A DNA stretch of 64,000 nt from Ignavibacteria bacterium RIFOXYC2_FULL_35_21 (GTDB lineage: Bacteria > Bacteroidota > Ignavibacteria > Kapaibacteriales > UBA2268), in contig MHAY01000037.1 in the NCBI GenBank assembly GCA_001804705.1, positions 1-64,000 of the forward strand, written 5' to 3'. The notes below the pieces were generated by a model that saw only the letters and a list, made by a program, of their open reading frames with translations, was not told the origin of the DNA and ran no database searches. Positions 44,930-53,877 of this stretch are shown in pieces. The position numbers and the translations under genes were made by a program. Position 1 is the stretch's first letter, and every line of letters starts with the position of its first letter.

Positions 44930-45817
44930 TCACAATCCTCTTGCCCATTCGGGCCTTAAATACAATTTTCCGGGTGAGTTGATTGCTAAAGATAATCGTT
45001 CCACCAAAATTTCTTTGTCTCTTGATAAAATTCCTTTCAATGTCAGATAATTTGATGCGTGGTCACTTCGGAAAATTGTGCTTGTTAAATTTGTATTTTC
45101 AATAAATAACTTCAACTCTTCAAATAATTCTTTTTTATTCAAAGGTTCGAAATCATATCCAGCCCTGCTTTTATAATGCTCCAATCCGAGAGGGTAGCTC
45201 AAAACAAGAGTGGACAAATAATGAGGCTGGATTTCATTTACAACTCTTGCAGAGTTAATTGAATGTTGCCGGCTATATTTCTTTCCTCCAAGGCCATTAA
45301 TAATCATAACAGAAGTCTGAATCCCTGCTTCTTGTGCTTTATTGATACTTTCAACTGTGGTTGAAAAGGTTTCACCTTTATTAATCAAATTGAGCAATTC
45401 ATCATCACCTGATTCAATTCCTATATATAGGAGTTTTAAGCCTGATTCATAAAGTTCCTTCAATTCTTCTTTTGATTTCTGTATAATATCTTGAGGCATG
45501 GCATAAGCAGAGATTCTCCTTAGATGAGGAAATGACTCATTTAATTGTGTTAAAATCCTTATCAATCTTGATGAAGATAGTACCATCACATTGCCATCAG
45601 CCAAAAACACTTTTCTCACATCAGGGTCAATATTTGAGTAATCTATTATTTCTTTAATAACGTCTTCTTCTTTTTTAACTGTAAATTTTTTTGATGTGTA
45701 CATCTCACAAAATGAACACTTGTTCCATGAACAGCCAATCGTAATTTGAAAAATTAACGATAATGCTTCGCTGGGGGGCCTGAACAAAGGCTCATTATAT
45801 TCTATTGGAAATTTCAA
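44930..45817 (-). CDS. radical SAM protein, 295 aa
   Basis: The iron-sulfur cysteine motif is near the N-terminus: GCSWNKCSFCEMY, with spacing Cx4Cx2C (C29, C34, C37) instead of the more common Cx3Cx2C. It belongs to the HemN/Elp3-like subset with a C-x2-N-x-C-x-F-C signature. TIM-barrel strands follow (VFLADGNVM, LLYIGIESGDDELL, INGLGGKKY). Function unknown. Its first codons overlap the end of the membrane protein gene upstream by 4 nt, so the two form an operon. Confidence 0.8.
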   Translation of the reverse strand: MKFPIEYNEPLFRPPSEALSLIFQITIGCSWNKCSFCEMYTSKKFTVKKEEDVIKEIIDYSNIDPDVRKVFLADGNVMVLSSSRLIRILTQLNESFPHLRRISAYAMPQDIIQKSKEELKELYESGLKLLYIGIESGDDELLNLINKGETFSTTVESINKAQEAGIQTSVMIINGLGGKKYSRQHSINSARVVNEIQPHYLSTLVLSYPLGLEHYKSRAGYDFEPLNKKELFEELKLFIENTNLTSTIFRSDHASNYLTLKGILSRDKEILVERLSLAINSPGKLYLRPEWARGL

Positions 45818-47436
45818 TTAATTTTCCTTTTCCAGATTTGATATGTGCCAAATTTTTTATGTAATTCAAAGTTTGCATGAATGTGCTTATCAAGTATGAA
45901 TACGCCTGAACTGAGACTGCTTTTGTTAGGTTCGACAAATTCATTATTTTCACACAAGACAATATATTTAACATCTTTCTTTTGAAAATCAGCGACTATT
46001 TCCTTCTGAACTTTTTCTGTGGTGGCAACACCGGGGTGCAACTCATGATATTTTGTGCAGGCATCCCTATCTGTAAGAAAATAGAACATCAAATCATTAA
46101 GAAGAATTCTGTCATGAAAATAATTCCCTACGAATATTTTTTCATTTATTGGTACGGTATTTTTAATATAATTAATCGCATTTTCAAAGTTTACTGCTGT
46201 TTGCTTACTGTCGCAGATACATTTTAATTCATGAGATTTATACCAGTAGGTATCTTTTGCAAAATAGCTTTTGTAAATCATTTTTGCCCTGTTTTCAAGC
46301 GGCATTAATAATGAAACAATTATTAAACCAATATAAATATACTTTGGGAATTTCTTTTTAGATTCATAAAATAAAATAACAAGAAGAATCAGTGCTATAG
46401 CCATAGTAGAAAATAAATGCTCTTTTTCCGAACGCACGGAAGCCTGGCTATAAAAGATAATTCCTGAAATTAACAATAACAATCTGATAAAAAATCCGTG
46501 AGGATTTGAATTGAATTCTTTCTTAATAACATTCAACCCTAACTTCAAGCCAATAATGATATAAACAATTAAAGGGAAATAGAAAACAATGCTGTCAACA
46601 AACAATTCGATAAATCTAATTTTTGTATATCCTGACATATCTACGCCAATAAGAAAAGGGACAGGCAGTGGTAGCGAACGAACTTTAGGGTAAATTTTTG
46701 AAGGAGCATAAATCAGTTGCTCATACAGGTCTTTCATGGGAACATTGAGCATCAGGTATAATGCCATTGGTAAAAAAGCAAGAATAGTAAATATAGTATA
46801 AAATGGAATGTTTTTTAATAATAATCCAATACATCCTTTATTATCATTCTTATCAATAGTTAAAAATGTAAATATGAGCATTGATAATATAACTGAAACA
46901 AAAACATAAGCTCCGAACTCAAGCCTGAAATAAGCTGTTAAACCTGTAGTAATGCCGCTGAATATTAGATATAATATCTTCTTTTTCTCATTGTACAAAT
47001 AAGCAAGAAAAATGCTCAATATCCCAAAACCGAGTGCAATAGGAATAGATTTACCATAAAACGAACAATAGCCTGTCCAGATGACAATTAAGATAAAAAC
47101 CCAGGGTGCATAATTATTTTTCAGATATTTTTTTGCAATCAGGAATGCAAATATTGGTGGAATAAGCATGAATATTATTGAAATTATTCTTTCATTGGAG
47201 ATTGTCCAGCCAATAATATTCAAAAGAAAAGCGAGAAAATAGAAGTAGCCCGGAGCATATAAGGTCCAGAAATCTTTATAAGGTAAATCTCCTTGTGCAA
47301 CCCTCTTTGCTCCATAAATACCTATTGCTTCATCATAAATATTCAGCTTAAAATTACTTCCCAAATAAAGATAAAGAAAGCCTAATGCTAATAGAATAAT
47401 GATTGATAAATATAATTTCTTTTTATCTCTGTCCAT
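45814..47436 (-). CDS. polytopic membrane glycosyltransferase-like protein (GT39/PMT-type), 540 aa
   Basis: Eleven or more hydrophobic segments; the first loop has YDEAIGIYGAKRVAQGDLPYKDFW, of the kind that carries the catalytic acidic residue in PMT/ArnT-like enzymes. The C-terminal ~120 aa are soluble and end in FGTYQIWK. These enzymes use polyprenyl-phosphate sugars to glycosylate lipids or proteins at the outer face of the inner membrane. The acceptor is unknown. Upstream gene of a pair with the radical SAM protein. Confidence 0.6.
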   Translation of the reverse strand: MDRDKKKLYLSIIILLALGFLYLYLGSNFKLNIYDEAIGIYGAKRVAQGDLPYKDFWTLYAPGYFYFLAFLLNIIGWTISNERIISIIFMLIPPIFAFLIAKKYLKNNYAPWVFILIVIWTGYCSFYGKSIPIALGFGILSIFLAYLYNEKKKILYLIFSGITTGLTAYFRLEFGAYVFVSVILSMLIFTFLTIDKNDNKGCIGLLLKNIPFYTIFTILAFLPMALYLMLNVPMKDLYEQLIYAPSKIYPKVRSLPLPVPFLIGVDMSGYTKIRFIELFVDSIVFYFPLIVYIIIGLKLGLNVIKKEFNSNPHGFFIRLLLLISGIIFYSQASVRSEKEHLFSTMAIALILLVILFYESKKKFPKYIYIGLIIVSLLMPLENRAKMIYKSYFAKDTYWYKSHELKCICDSKQTAVNFENAINYIKNTVPINEKIFVGNYFHDRILLNDLMFYFLTDRDACTKYHELHPGVATTEKVQKEIVADFQKKDVKYIVLCENNEFVEPNKSSLSSGVFILDKHIHANFELHKKFGTYQIWKRKIN

Positions 47437-47605
47437 TTTGACAATAAAATAACCGGATAAAATATGTTATAAATTTAAAACTATGTAAAAATTAACATAT
47501 TATAAAATATCAATTAAACAAAAGCGTGTTCATTTTCATAAATTTTCAATATTTTGAATTTATTATTAACTTGCATTATTATAATTGATTAAATAAGAGT
47601 GAACA

Positions 47606-47959
47606 ATGACAAAACAAGTAGCTAGAACAGTAAAGCATGTAGGGAAACATATTCCACACACTACGACAAAAAAGCAAATAAAGAAGAAACCAATGTGGGA
47701 AATCCCGTTTCTTAGAAAGAATGCTATAATTGCAGCAATCGGATTAGGTGTAATTTTATTAGGTTATATTCTGATGTCAACAGGAATAACAAATGAGCCT
47801 GCCTTACCTAATGGAAAGTGGAACAATCCAATGGCAATTTCTGTTGCACCATTACTTCTTGTCATTGGGTATTGTGTGATTATACCTTATGCCCTGATTA
47901 AGTTTTACGGGAAAAAGGGTGATGCAGAAACTACCGGAGAAGATAAGCCAAAACAATAA
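47606..47959 (+). CDS. DUF3098-like small membrane protein, 117 aa
   Basis: A basic N-terminal ~30 residues, then two membrane helices (AIIAAIGLGVILLGYILMS and ISVAPLLLVIGYCVIIPYAL) with a loop GITNEPALPNGKWNNPMA. This is the arrangement of the DUF3098 family of Bacteroidota and Chlorobiota. Function unknown. The stop overlaps the start of era by 1 nt (TAATG), so it is in the same operon. GAGTG is the best upstream ribosome site. Confidence 0.7.
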   Translation: MTKQVARTVKHVGKHIPHTTTKKQIKKKPMWEIPFLRKNAIIAAIGLGVILLGYILMSTGITNEPALPNGKWNNPMAISVAPLLLVIGYCVIIPYALIKFYGKKGDAETTGEDKPKQ

Positions 47960-48852
47960 TGACAACTAAAGCGGGTTATGTATCTATTGTCGGCAAACCT
48001 AATGCCGGTAAATCAACTTTAATTAATGCTATTCTGGGAACAAAACTGTCTATTGTTACGCCTAAGCCTCAGACTACAAGAAAAAATATTCTTGGTATAA
48101 TATCTTCAGAAACATCACAAGTAATATTTGTTGACACACCCGGTTTTATCAAACCGCGTTATGAATTACAAAAGTCAATGGTCAACAACATTATCGAATC
48201 AATCCAGGGAACTGATTTAATACTTATATTATTTGATGTCAGCGACAGAGACAATATTGATTTTTTCTTATCCAGCGAATTAATTGAAATTATTAAAGTT
48301 CAAAAAAAGCCTGCTTTTCTGCTCATAAACAAAATTGATTTACTAAAAAATGTCAAAGATGTTTTACCTCTGATAGCTGAATTCAGTAAGTCGAATCTCT
48401 TTAAAGAAATTTTTCCAATATCAGCATTAAAAAAAGCAAATATTGAAGATTTATTAAAATCAATTGAGAAATATTTGACTGACTCACCTTTTTTATTTGA
48501 AACTGATATAATAAGCACACAGAACGACAGATTCTTTGCATCAGAAATAATCAGGGAGAGAGTGTTTATGAGTTATGGCGATGAGCTTCCTTATTCAACA
48601 GAAATTCTCATCAATGAATTTAAAGAGCGTGAAAAAGGGAAATGGTATATATCGGCAGACATCATTATCGAGCGGGAATCTCAGAAAAAGATTATCATAG
48701 GAACGAAAGGTGAAAAAATCAAAGCTGTTGGTGAGATAGCAAGGCAAAACATAGAACAATTTATTCAGCATCCTGTTTACTTAGAGTTATTTGTTAAAGT
48801 CCGTCCCAAATGGAGAGATAATAAATCTGTTCTGAAATCACTCGGATATTAA
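47959..48852 (+). CDS. era: GTPase Era, 297 aa
   Basis: Essential GTPase that binds the 3' end of 16S rRNA during 30S maturation. G1 GKPNAGKSTLI, G2 TTRKNILG, G3 VDTPGF, G4 NKIDLL and G5 SALKKA, then the C-terminal KH domain with GTKGEKIKAVGEIARQ. Length is standard. The final stop codon abuts a miniature transposon: its last A is also the first base of that element (see 48852). Confidence 0.95.
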   Translation: MTTKAGYVSIVGKPNAGKSTLINAILGTKLSIVTPKPQTTRKNILGIISSETSQVIFVDTPGFIKPRYELQKSMVNNIIESIQGTDLILILFDVSDRDNIDFFLSSELIEIIKVQKKPAFLLINKIDLLKNVKDVLPLIAEFSKSNLFKEIFPISALKKANIEDLLKSIEKYLTDSPFLFETDIISTQNDRFFASEIIRERVFMSYGDELPYSTEILINEFKEREKGKWYISADIIIERESQKKIIIGTKGEKIKAVGEIARQNIEQFIQHPVYLELFVKVRPKWRDNKSVLKSLGY

Positions 48853-49116
48853 CTCATGATACGCAAGAGTTTTTATTTCTCTAATAAATAATTTTCAATT
48901 TTCAATTTTGCAATTTTCAATCAATTTTTAAAATTTAAATGTTTAAATAAAATTTAACTTTATGACATTTCACTAATTTATTACTTCCAATAATTAAAAA
49001 AATTTCAATTAATTAAATGTTTTGTAATTTTTTCATTGAAAATTTAATGAAAATTAAAAATTGCAAATTGAAAATTTAATTCTTTTACAAATACTTTTAT
49101 TTTACTTAAAATAAGT
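48852..49116. mobile_element. miniature inverted-repeat element, copy 2, with TATTA target duplication
   Basis: Left end ACTCATGATACGCA, right end the diverged inverted form ending TAAAATAAGT; 265 bp, AT-rich, non-coding. A perfect TATTA duplication flanks it at 48847-48851 and 49117-49121. The left copy lies inside the last codons of era, so the element entered at the stop codon; restoring one TATTA copy also restores TAT-TAA, so era was not damaged. The left ~60 bp resemble copy 1. Confidence 0.75.
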
Positions 49117-49129
49117 TATTAATTAAAAT

Positions 49130-50845
49130 TTAAATTGGTTTATCGAGATTTCTTTCTGATTTTTTTTTGCCGAAAATAATGTAATTATTTTTTCTTGAAA
49201 TTATGCTTCTTGTTGAGAGCAGGTCTTTCATTACAGCAGATTTAATAGAAATATTCCGATGTATATAATAAACAATTAACAAATCAGGAAATTCATCAAT
49301 CCTTCTTAAATTTTCATAATCTACATAATCCTTTATTTGTTTGATAGGAATATATGTTTTGCTATTATCCCATCCACTGAGCCAACCATCAGTGTACCAG
49401 TCAAGTTGAGTATTTATTGAATCAGAAGGTGTGCTTTCGTGATATAAATAAATAAAAGATTTACTGTCAGCAGAGTTAAGAATATCGGCAGTCCTAATAG
49501 CACCGAATGAATCCCCTGTTGGTGCAGCAAGATTCAAAAGAATAACTTTAAAAATCATCAGGTATGGAATCAATGTAATGGAATAATACAAGCCTGATGG
49601 CGATATTTTGTCAAGTAGTTTTTTAGGTAATATGAATGCACACAAAATTGAAATTATAATAATGATAATAAATAATAATGCATAGAAAGAATATTGACCT
49701 CCTGTGATTAACAATTCGACTTCCTGTCGCAAATTAAAAATAAAAGACCAAAGAAAAAATGCAATCAGAGCTGTTACAATAATCCATAAAATTCTATTTG
49801 ATTTTGTGATAAGGTGATTACTGTCAAAAAACTTCAATGAAAGAAGAATAGCAGGAGGGAGCAAATAAACTATATAATTTGGATGATTTGTGAGATAGTC
49901 CGACAATATTATAAATACAATTAGAAACCATACGCCTAACATATAATTAAGATATTTCCCATGCTCACTGTTAGCAGATAATTTATTGATTTTATTAAAA
50001 GCAAAAATTATATAAATAAAGCCAAAGATGATAAAAGGATTAGAAATAATAATTTGATTGAAATAATCCAGCATTCTAAGACGAGAATAATTAATTATAT
50101 CAAAAACAGATTGAAAGGGAAAAAGTGAACTTAAAATGTTATTACCGGATTTAATTGTTACAATTAAATATAAAAGAAATGATAATATAATTGCTAAAAC
50201 ACCGGCAAAAATTAGGAAACTTATCTGCTTTTTCTTTTCTTTAATAAGAAATAAACAACCGACAAAAACAAGTGGGAATAACCATACAATAGGCTTTGTT
50301 ATAATAACACATAGAAATGATAAAGCAAAAAAGAGAGAGTAAGTTAATATATATTTTTTCTCAGTTGATTCTAATGTTTTCAAAATAAAAAATAAAGTTC
50401 CGAGGATAAATGCAATAACAGGTATATCTGCCAAACCCTGCCGGGCATAATTATTCCATGCAACAGTCCCTGATAGAAGAAACAATGCGATTATTGAACT
50501 CGAATACGTTAAAAACCTTCGTGATATTAAATAAAAAAAAGCAAGAGCCATTGCAGAGCATAAGGCAGTGAATAACCTGACCGAAAAAGTATTCTCTCCA
50601 AACACAGACATACTCCCTGCTATAGCCCAAACAATTAATGGTGGTTTTGAAGATGAATAAATGCCCGTAGCAGAGTGCTTTGCTTGGCCTGAATTGATGC
50701 TTTGTTGCGTAATTGATTTTGCACTCATTGCATTCAAACCTTCCTCATTGGGTTGAATCTCACCCGAACCCAGTCTCAGAAAAACTGTAAGCGAAAGGAA
50801 CAGAACAATAGCAATTGCTTTATGTTGATTTGCAGAAAGAGTCAT
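49130..50845 (-). CDS. ArnT/PMT-like membrane glycosyltransferase, 571 aa
   Basis: Polytopic membrane protein with an N-terminal helix, an acidic loop (QPNEEGLNAMSAKSI) and SSKPPLIVWAIAGSMSVFGE, the layout of family 83/39 lipid-linked sugar transferases such as ArnT. Eleven or so helices follow, then a soluble C-terminal domain (~440-571). The target may be lipid A or another surface glycolipid. No arn genes are adjacent. The ABC permease gene lies 18 nt upstream on the same strand. Confidence 0.75.
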   Translation of the reverse strand: MTLSANQHKAIAIVLFLSLTVFLRLGSGEIQPNEEGLNAMSAKSITQQSINSGQAKHSATGIYSSSKPPLIVWAIAGSMSVFGENTFSVRLFTALCSAMALAFFYLISRRFLTYSSSIIALFLLSGTVAWNNYARQGLADIPVIAFILGTLFFILKTLESTEKKYILTYSLFFALSFLCVIITKPIVWLFPLVFVGCLFLIKEKKKQISFLIFAGVLAIILSFLLYLIVTIKSGNNILSSLFPFQSVFDIINYSRLRMLDYFNQIIISNPFIIFGFIYIIFAFNKINKLSANSEHGKYLNYMLGVWFLIVFIILSDYLTNHPNYIVYLLPPAILLSLKFFDSNHLITKSNRILWIIVTALIAFFLWSFIFNLRQEVELLITGGQYSFYALLFIIIIIISILCAFILPKKLLDKISPSGLYYSITLIPYLMIFKVILLNLAAPTGDSFGAIRTADILNSADSKSFIYLYHESTPSDSINTQLDWYTDGWLSGWDNSKTYIPIKQIKDYVDYENLRRIDEFPDLLIVYYIHRNISIKSAVMKDLLSTRSIISRKNNYIIFGKKKSERNLDKPI

Positions 50846-50863
50846 AACTAATTCATATAATTA

Positions 50864-51643
50864 CTATACAACGTATCCAAATATAGCATCAATAATAAGA
50901 ATAGCAGCAGCAGAAATAGTAAAAGCCCTTACAGTGCTGTTGCCCACACCTTCGGCACCGCCAGAGGTTGCAAAACCGACATGGCATCCGACCAAAGCTG
51001 TTACTCCACCAAAGATAAATGATTTTGAAAGGCTAATATATATCTCCTTCATTTGAAAAAAATCCTGAATTGAAATAAAAAATTCATAAAATGTAAAATC
51101 AAATTTGATTGATGTTATAATATAGCCCCCAATTAGAGCAACGACATTTGAAAATACAGCAAGGACAGGCATCATCAGCAATGCACCGAGTACACGAGGC
51201 ATAGCAAGAAATCGGTTCTTATCTATTGCCATCATCTCGAGTGCATCAATTTGCTCCGATACATTCATCGTTCCGATTTGAGCGGCAATTGCTCCCCCTA
51301 CCCTTCCTGCAATAACGAGTGCAGTCAGCACAGGGGTTAATTCAGTGAACACGGCCGTAGCAATTGATGCTCCGAGATAGCCACGTGTTAAATTAATAAG
51401 GCTGAATTTTGAAAACAGAAGAGTAGCCTGGAGTGCGGCTATTGCTCCGGTAAACGAACCTATCAAAATAACCAAAGGTAAAGAATCCGAACCGATAATC
51501 GCCATTTGCTCCACAACAAGCTTTCTATCCTTGAAGGCACGGGGGAAATAGCCAATGACTTTCCCCAATAAAATAATTATCTGTCCGAACTCTCTAAGAA
51601 AGTTGAGAACTTTTCGCCCTAAGCGTGCTATTTGTTTTAGCAT
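50864..51643 (-). CDS. MlaE-family ABC transporter permease, 259 aa
   Basis: Integral membrane permease of the phospholipid-retention (Mla/Ttg2) system, with five or six helices and the conserved VIAGRVGGAIAAQIGTMNVSEQIDALE central motif region (cytoplasmic loop contacting the ATPase), GSFTGAIAALQ earlier, and a C-terminal helix pair. The ATPase MlaF and the MCE protein MlaD are not beside it, so the rest of the transporter is elsewhere. TAGATTTG on the minus strand near 51684-51691 may be its -7 promoter element. Confidence 0.88.
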   Translation of the reverse strand: MLKQIARLGRKVLNFLREFGQIIILLGKVIGYFPRAFKDRKLVVEQMAIIGSDSLPLVILIGSFTGAIAALQATLLFSKFSLINLTRGYLGASIATAVFTELTPVLTALVIAGRVGGAIAAQIGTMNVSEQIDALEMMAIDKNRFLAMPRVLGALLMMPVLAVFSNVVALIGGYIITSIKFDFTFYEFFISIQDFFQMKEIYISLSKSFIFGGVTALVGCHVGFATSGGAEGVGNSTVRAFTISAAAILIIDAIFGYVV

Positions 51644-51784
51644 CTGATTTTCCTCTTATGAGTAAACACAGGTATTTTTTTTGCAAATCTAAATATAATT
51701 TGTATATTAATTTAATAGGTTATTTCATAAATACAGTAAAGAAATATTCAAATCAAAAATTAATAATTATCTGAGGGATTAACT

Positions 51785-52249
51785 ATGAAATCTAAATTAG
51801 CTGTTTTGGCTGTTCTTCTTGGACTCTTTATTATCTCGGGAATAATCATTGCACAGGTTGCAAAAGATTACGACACAGTTCTCGGCGTTTGGTTGACCGG
51901 CAAGGCTGATGCAAAGGTTCAGATTTACAAAAAGAACAATAAATATTATGGGAAAATAATTTGGCTGAAAACACCAAATGATGAACATGGGAAACCGAAA
52001 GTGGATAAAGAAAATCCCGACGAAAATCTTAGAAAAAGGCCAATTCTCGGTATGGAAATTCTTACAGATTTTGTTTATGACGAAGATTATACATGGGAAG
52101 ATGGAGATATATATGACCCAAAATCAGGTAGTACTTATAGTTGTAAGATGTACCTCAGCAAGGATTACAAAACACTCGAAGTAAGAGGATATATTGGTAT
52201 TTCTCTATTTGGCAGAACCGAAATATGGAAAAGGGTTGATGAACAATAG
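51785..52249 (+). CDS. DUF2147 family exported protein, 154 aa
   Basis: A signal-peptide helix (LAVLAVLLGLFIISGIIIAQ), then the DUF2147 pattern: VLGVWLTGKADAKVQIYKK, YYGKIIWLKTP, RPILGMEILTDFVYDED, WEDGDIYDPKSGSTYSCKM and GYIGISLFGRTEIWKRV. The family is a small lipocalin-like beta-barrel, common in Bacteroidota and Proteobacteria, of unknown function. GAGGG lies just upstream. A miniature transposon starts 16 nt after the stop. Confidence 0.88.
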   Translation: MKSKLAVLAVLLGLFIISGIIIAQVAKDYDTVLGVWLTGKADAKVQIYKKNNKYYGKIIWLKTPNDEHGKPKVDKENPDENLRKRPILGMEILTDFVYDEDYTWEDGDIYDPKSGSTYSCKMYLSKDYKTLEVRGYIGISLFGRTEIWKRVDEQ

Positions 52250-52265
52250 TCATACTTTATAACTA

Positions 52266-52531
52266 TCTCATGTTACGCAAGACATGAGTATTTGTAAAAG
52301 AATGTAATTTTCAATTTCCAATTTTTTAATTTTAATTGAATTTTCTATAAAAAAATTTTCAAAACATTTAATTAATTCAAAATTTGTGCTTATTCAAAGT
52401 AATAAATTACTAAAATGCAGTAAAGTTCATTTCTCTTTTAACATTGAAAATTGAAACTTTGATTGAAAATTGCAAAATTGATAATTAATAATTATTTCAA
52501 GGAGAAATAATAACTTATGCCTAATATGAGT
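52266..52531. mobile_element. miniature inverted-repeat element, copy 3
   Basis: Left end TCTCATGTTACGCA and right end TGCCTAATATGAGT, 266 bp, flanked by a near 5-bp duplication (AACTA at 52261-52265, AAATA at 52532-52536). It is the least disturbed relative of copy 1 (in reverse orientation) and supplies the empty-site reference for both nested insertions. No reading frame; starts 16 nt after the DUF2147 stop. Confidence 0.7.
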
Positions 52532-52587
52532 AAATAAATAATTTCTTCATTACTATATGGCTAATAAAAATCCAGTATTTCTACGGA

Positions 52588-52618
52588 TTGACGGCTTGTT
52601 CTATTATTAGTAAGTTTG
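52588..52618 (+). promoter_or_regulatory. Bacteroidota-type promoter TTG-N20-TAAGTTTG
   Basis: TTG at 52588-52590 and TAAGTTTG at 52611-52618, 20 nt apart, fit both boxes of the Bacteroidota housekeeping promoter. Transcription would start near 52623-52627, beyond the ATG at 52620, which decides the start of the J-domain gene in favour of 52665. Confidence 0.55.
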
Positions 52619-52664
52619 AATGGAAACCGGTAATAGCCGGTTAGTAAATATATTGGTATATGAC

Positions 52665-52982
52665 ATGGCAGTTAAGGATTTTTATAAAATACTTGGTGTG
52701 CAAAGAACCGCCTCATCCGATGATATTAAGAAAGCATATTACAGGTTGAGCCGGCTCTACCATCCGGATATCTGCGGCAACACACCTGAAAACCTGAGAA
52801 GATTCTATGAAATTGCCGAAGCTTACAAAGTGCTTGGTAACCTCGACAACCGCCTCCAATACTGCATTATATTAAACAAATACTTTTTGGATGAACTGTT
52901 CCTTTATAAAAACCTAAAAATTCCTTATTTTAACAGCCATAAAAGAAGCCAACAATATGGCAGGATGGTTATTGAATATTAA
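52665..52982 (+). CDS. J-domain protein, 105 aa
   Basis: A minimal Hsp40: the J domain occupies most of the protein (FYKILGVQRTASSDDIKKAY, YRLSRLYHPD with the HPD motif at 33-35, then NLRRFYEIAEAYKVLG). There is no Gly/Phe or zinc-binding region. It would recruit a DnaK for a specific job. The upstream ATG at 52620 is disfavoured because it sits at the predicted transcription start. No ribosome site stands out before 52665. Alone between repeats; partner unknown. Confidence 0.8.
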   Translation: MAVKDFYKILGVQRTASSDDIKKAYYRLSRLYHPDICGNTPENLRRFYEIAEAYKVLGNLDNRLQYCIILNKYFLDELFLYKNLKIPYFNSHKRSQQYGRMVIEY

Positions 52983-52993
52983 AATAAGGGTGA

Positions 52994-53019
52994 GATGCTT
53001 CGACAGGCTCAGCATGACA
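52994..53019. repeat. short dispersed motif GATGCTTCGAC...CTCAGCATGACA
   Basis: A 26-bp motif also present at 39607-39633 inside the nested CCCAAATTATTCA element, with TGCT and AGCA arms. It lies in the 47 nt between the J-domain gene and the PAP2 gene. Confidence 0.45.
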
Positions 53020-53029
53020 GGTTAAGGAA

Positions 53030-53710
53030 ATGAAATTTACGGAAGAAATTAAAAAGCTATTCAGGGAAAATTCATATTTTTTCACGTTCTATCTTGCTTT
53101 TCTCGTAACGGGTTTGTACCCGGTTCTCTTTATGAAGAAGGGTGATTTTCTTCTGTGGCTCAATTCACTGCACAATCCAACTCTCGATTTTTTCTTTAAA
53201 TATGTAACTTATTTTGGCGATGGCATAGCATACATTGCTATTGCAATTTTACTTTTACTTTTCGTAAACGGCAGATATTTTTTGTTTGCAATTGCAGGTT
53301 ATGCAACAAGTGGAATTGCTGCTCAAATAATCAAAAGAATTGCTGATACACCCCGTCCAAAGCTGTTTTTCGGTGACAGTGTACCCTTGCATTTTGTCGA
53401 AGGTGTTTCAATATTTTCATACAACAGCCTTCCCTCAGGTCATTCGGCTTCTGCATTTTCTTTATTTCTTTTGTTAAGCATTATAACTCAAAACAAGAAA
53501 ATCGGAATATTTTATTTTTTTGTTGCATTGCTCATTGCTTTATCGAGAGTTTACCTCGTTCAGCATTTCGTTATTGACATTTACATCGGCTCAATCATCG
53601 GTATGGTTTTTACAATTCTGTGCTATTTCCTGATTATCAAATTAGGTCAAAACAGTTCAAAAAAATGGTTGTATAAACCTGTAATAAACCTAAAAAGAAC
53701 ATTAGAATAA
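53030..53710 (+). CDS. PAP2-family phosphatase, 226 aa
   Basis: Membrane lipid phosphatase with the three-part catalytic signature in order: KRIADTPRP (~101-109), PSGHSASAF, and SRVYLVQHFVIDIYIG (His and Asp of the last box). Five or six hydrophobic segments. Size and arrangement suit undecaprenyl pyrophosphate or phosphatidylglycerophosphate phosphatases of the PAP2 type; the substrate cannot be read from sequence. GTTAAGGAA precedes the ATG. Confidence 0.9.
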   Translation: MKFTEEIKKLFRENSYFFTFYLAFLVTGLYPVLFMKKGDFLLWLNSLHNPTLDFFFKYVTYFGDGIAYIAIAILLLLFVNGRYFLFAIAGYATSGIAAQIIKRIADTPRPKLFFGDSVPLHFVEGVSIFSYNSLPSGHSASAFSLFLLLSIITQNKKIGIFYFFVALLIALSRVYLVQHFVIDIYIGSIIGMVFTILCYFLIIKLGQNSSKKWLYKPVINLKRTLE

Positions 53711-53823
53711 CACCATTCTTCAGAATGGTGAATGTTTAAGGTAACGAGATTCCTGAATAAAAAAAAATAAAACAAAATAAAAAAAAATATAAGAATAACA
53801 CCATTCTTCAGAATGGTGAATGT
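53704..53823. repeat. tandem pair of CACCATTC-TTCA-GAATGGTG hairpin units
   Basis: The same 32-bp unit occurs at 53704-53735 and 53792-53823, each with an 8-bp perfect stem and TTCA loop and each followed by an A-rich AATAAAACAAAAT segment, so the whole is an ~88-bp tandem duplication. The TTCA-loop hairpin resembles the first hairpin of the REP-like copies A and B. It lies between convergent PAP2 and desulfurase genes and may also act as terminators. Confidence 0.65.
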
Positions 53824-53877
53824 CTATTGATGTAACTTGTTGCCAGATTTATAAAATAAAACAAAATCAAAATAATT

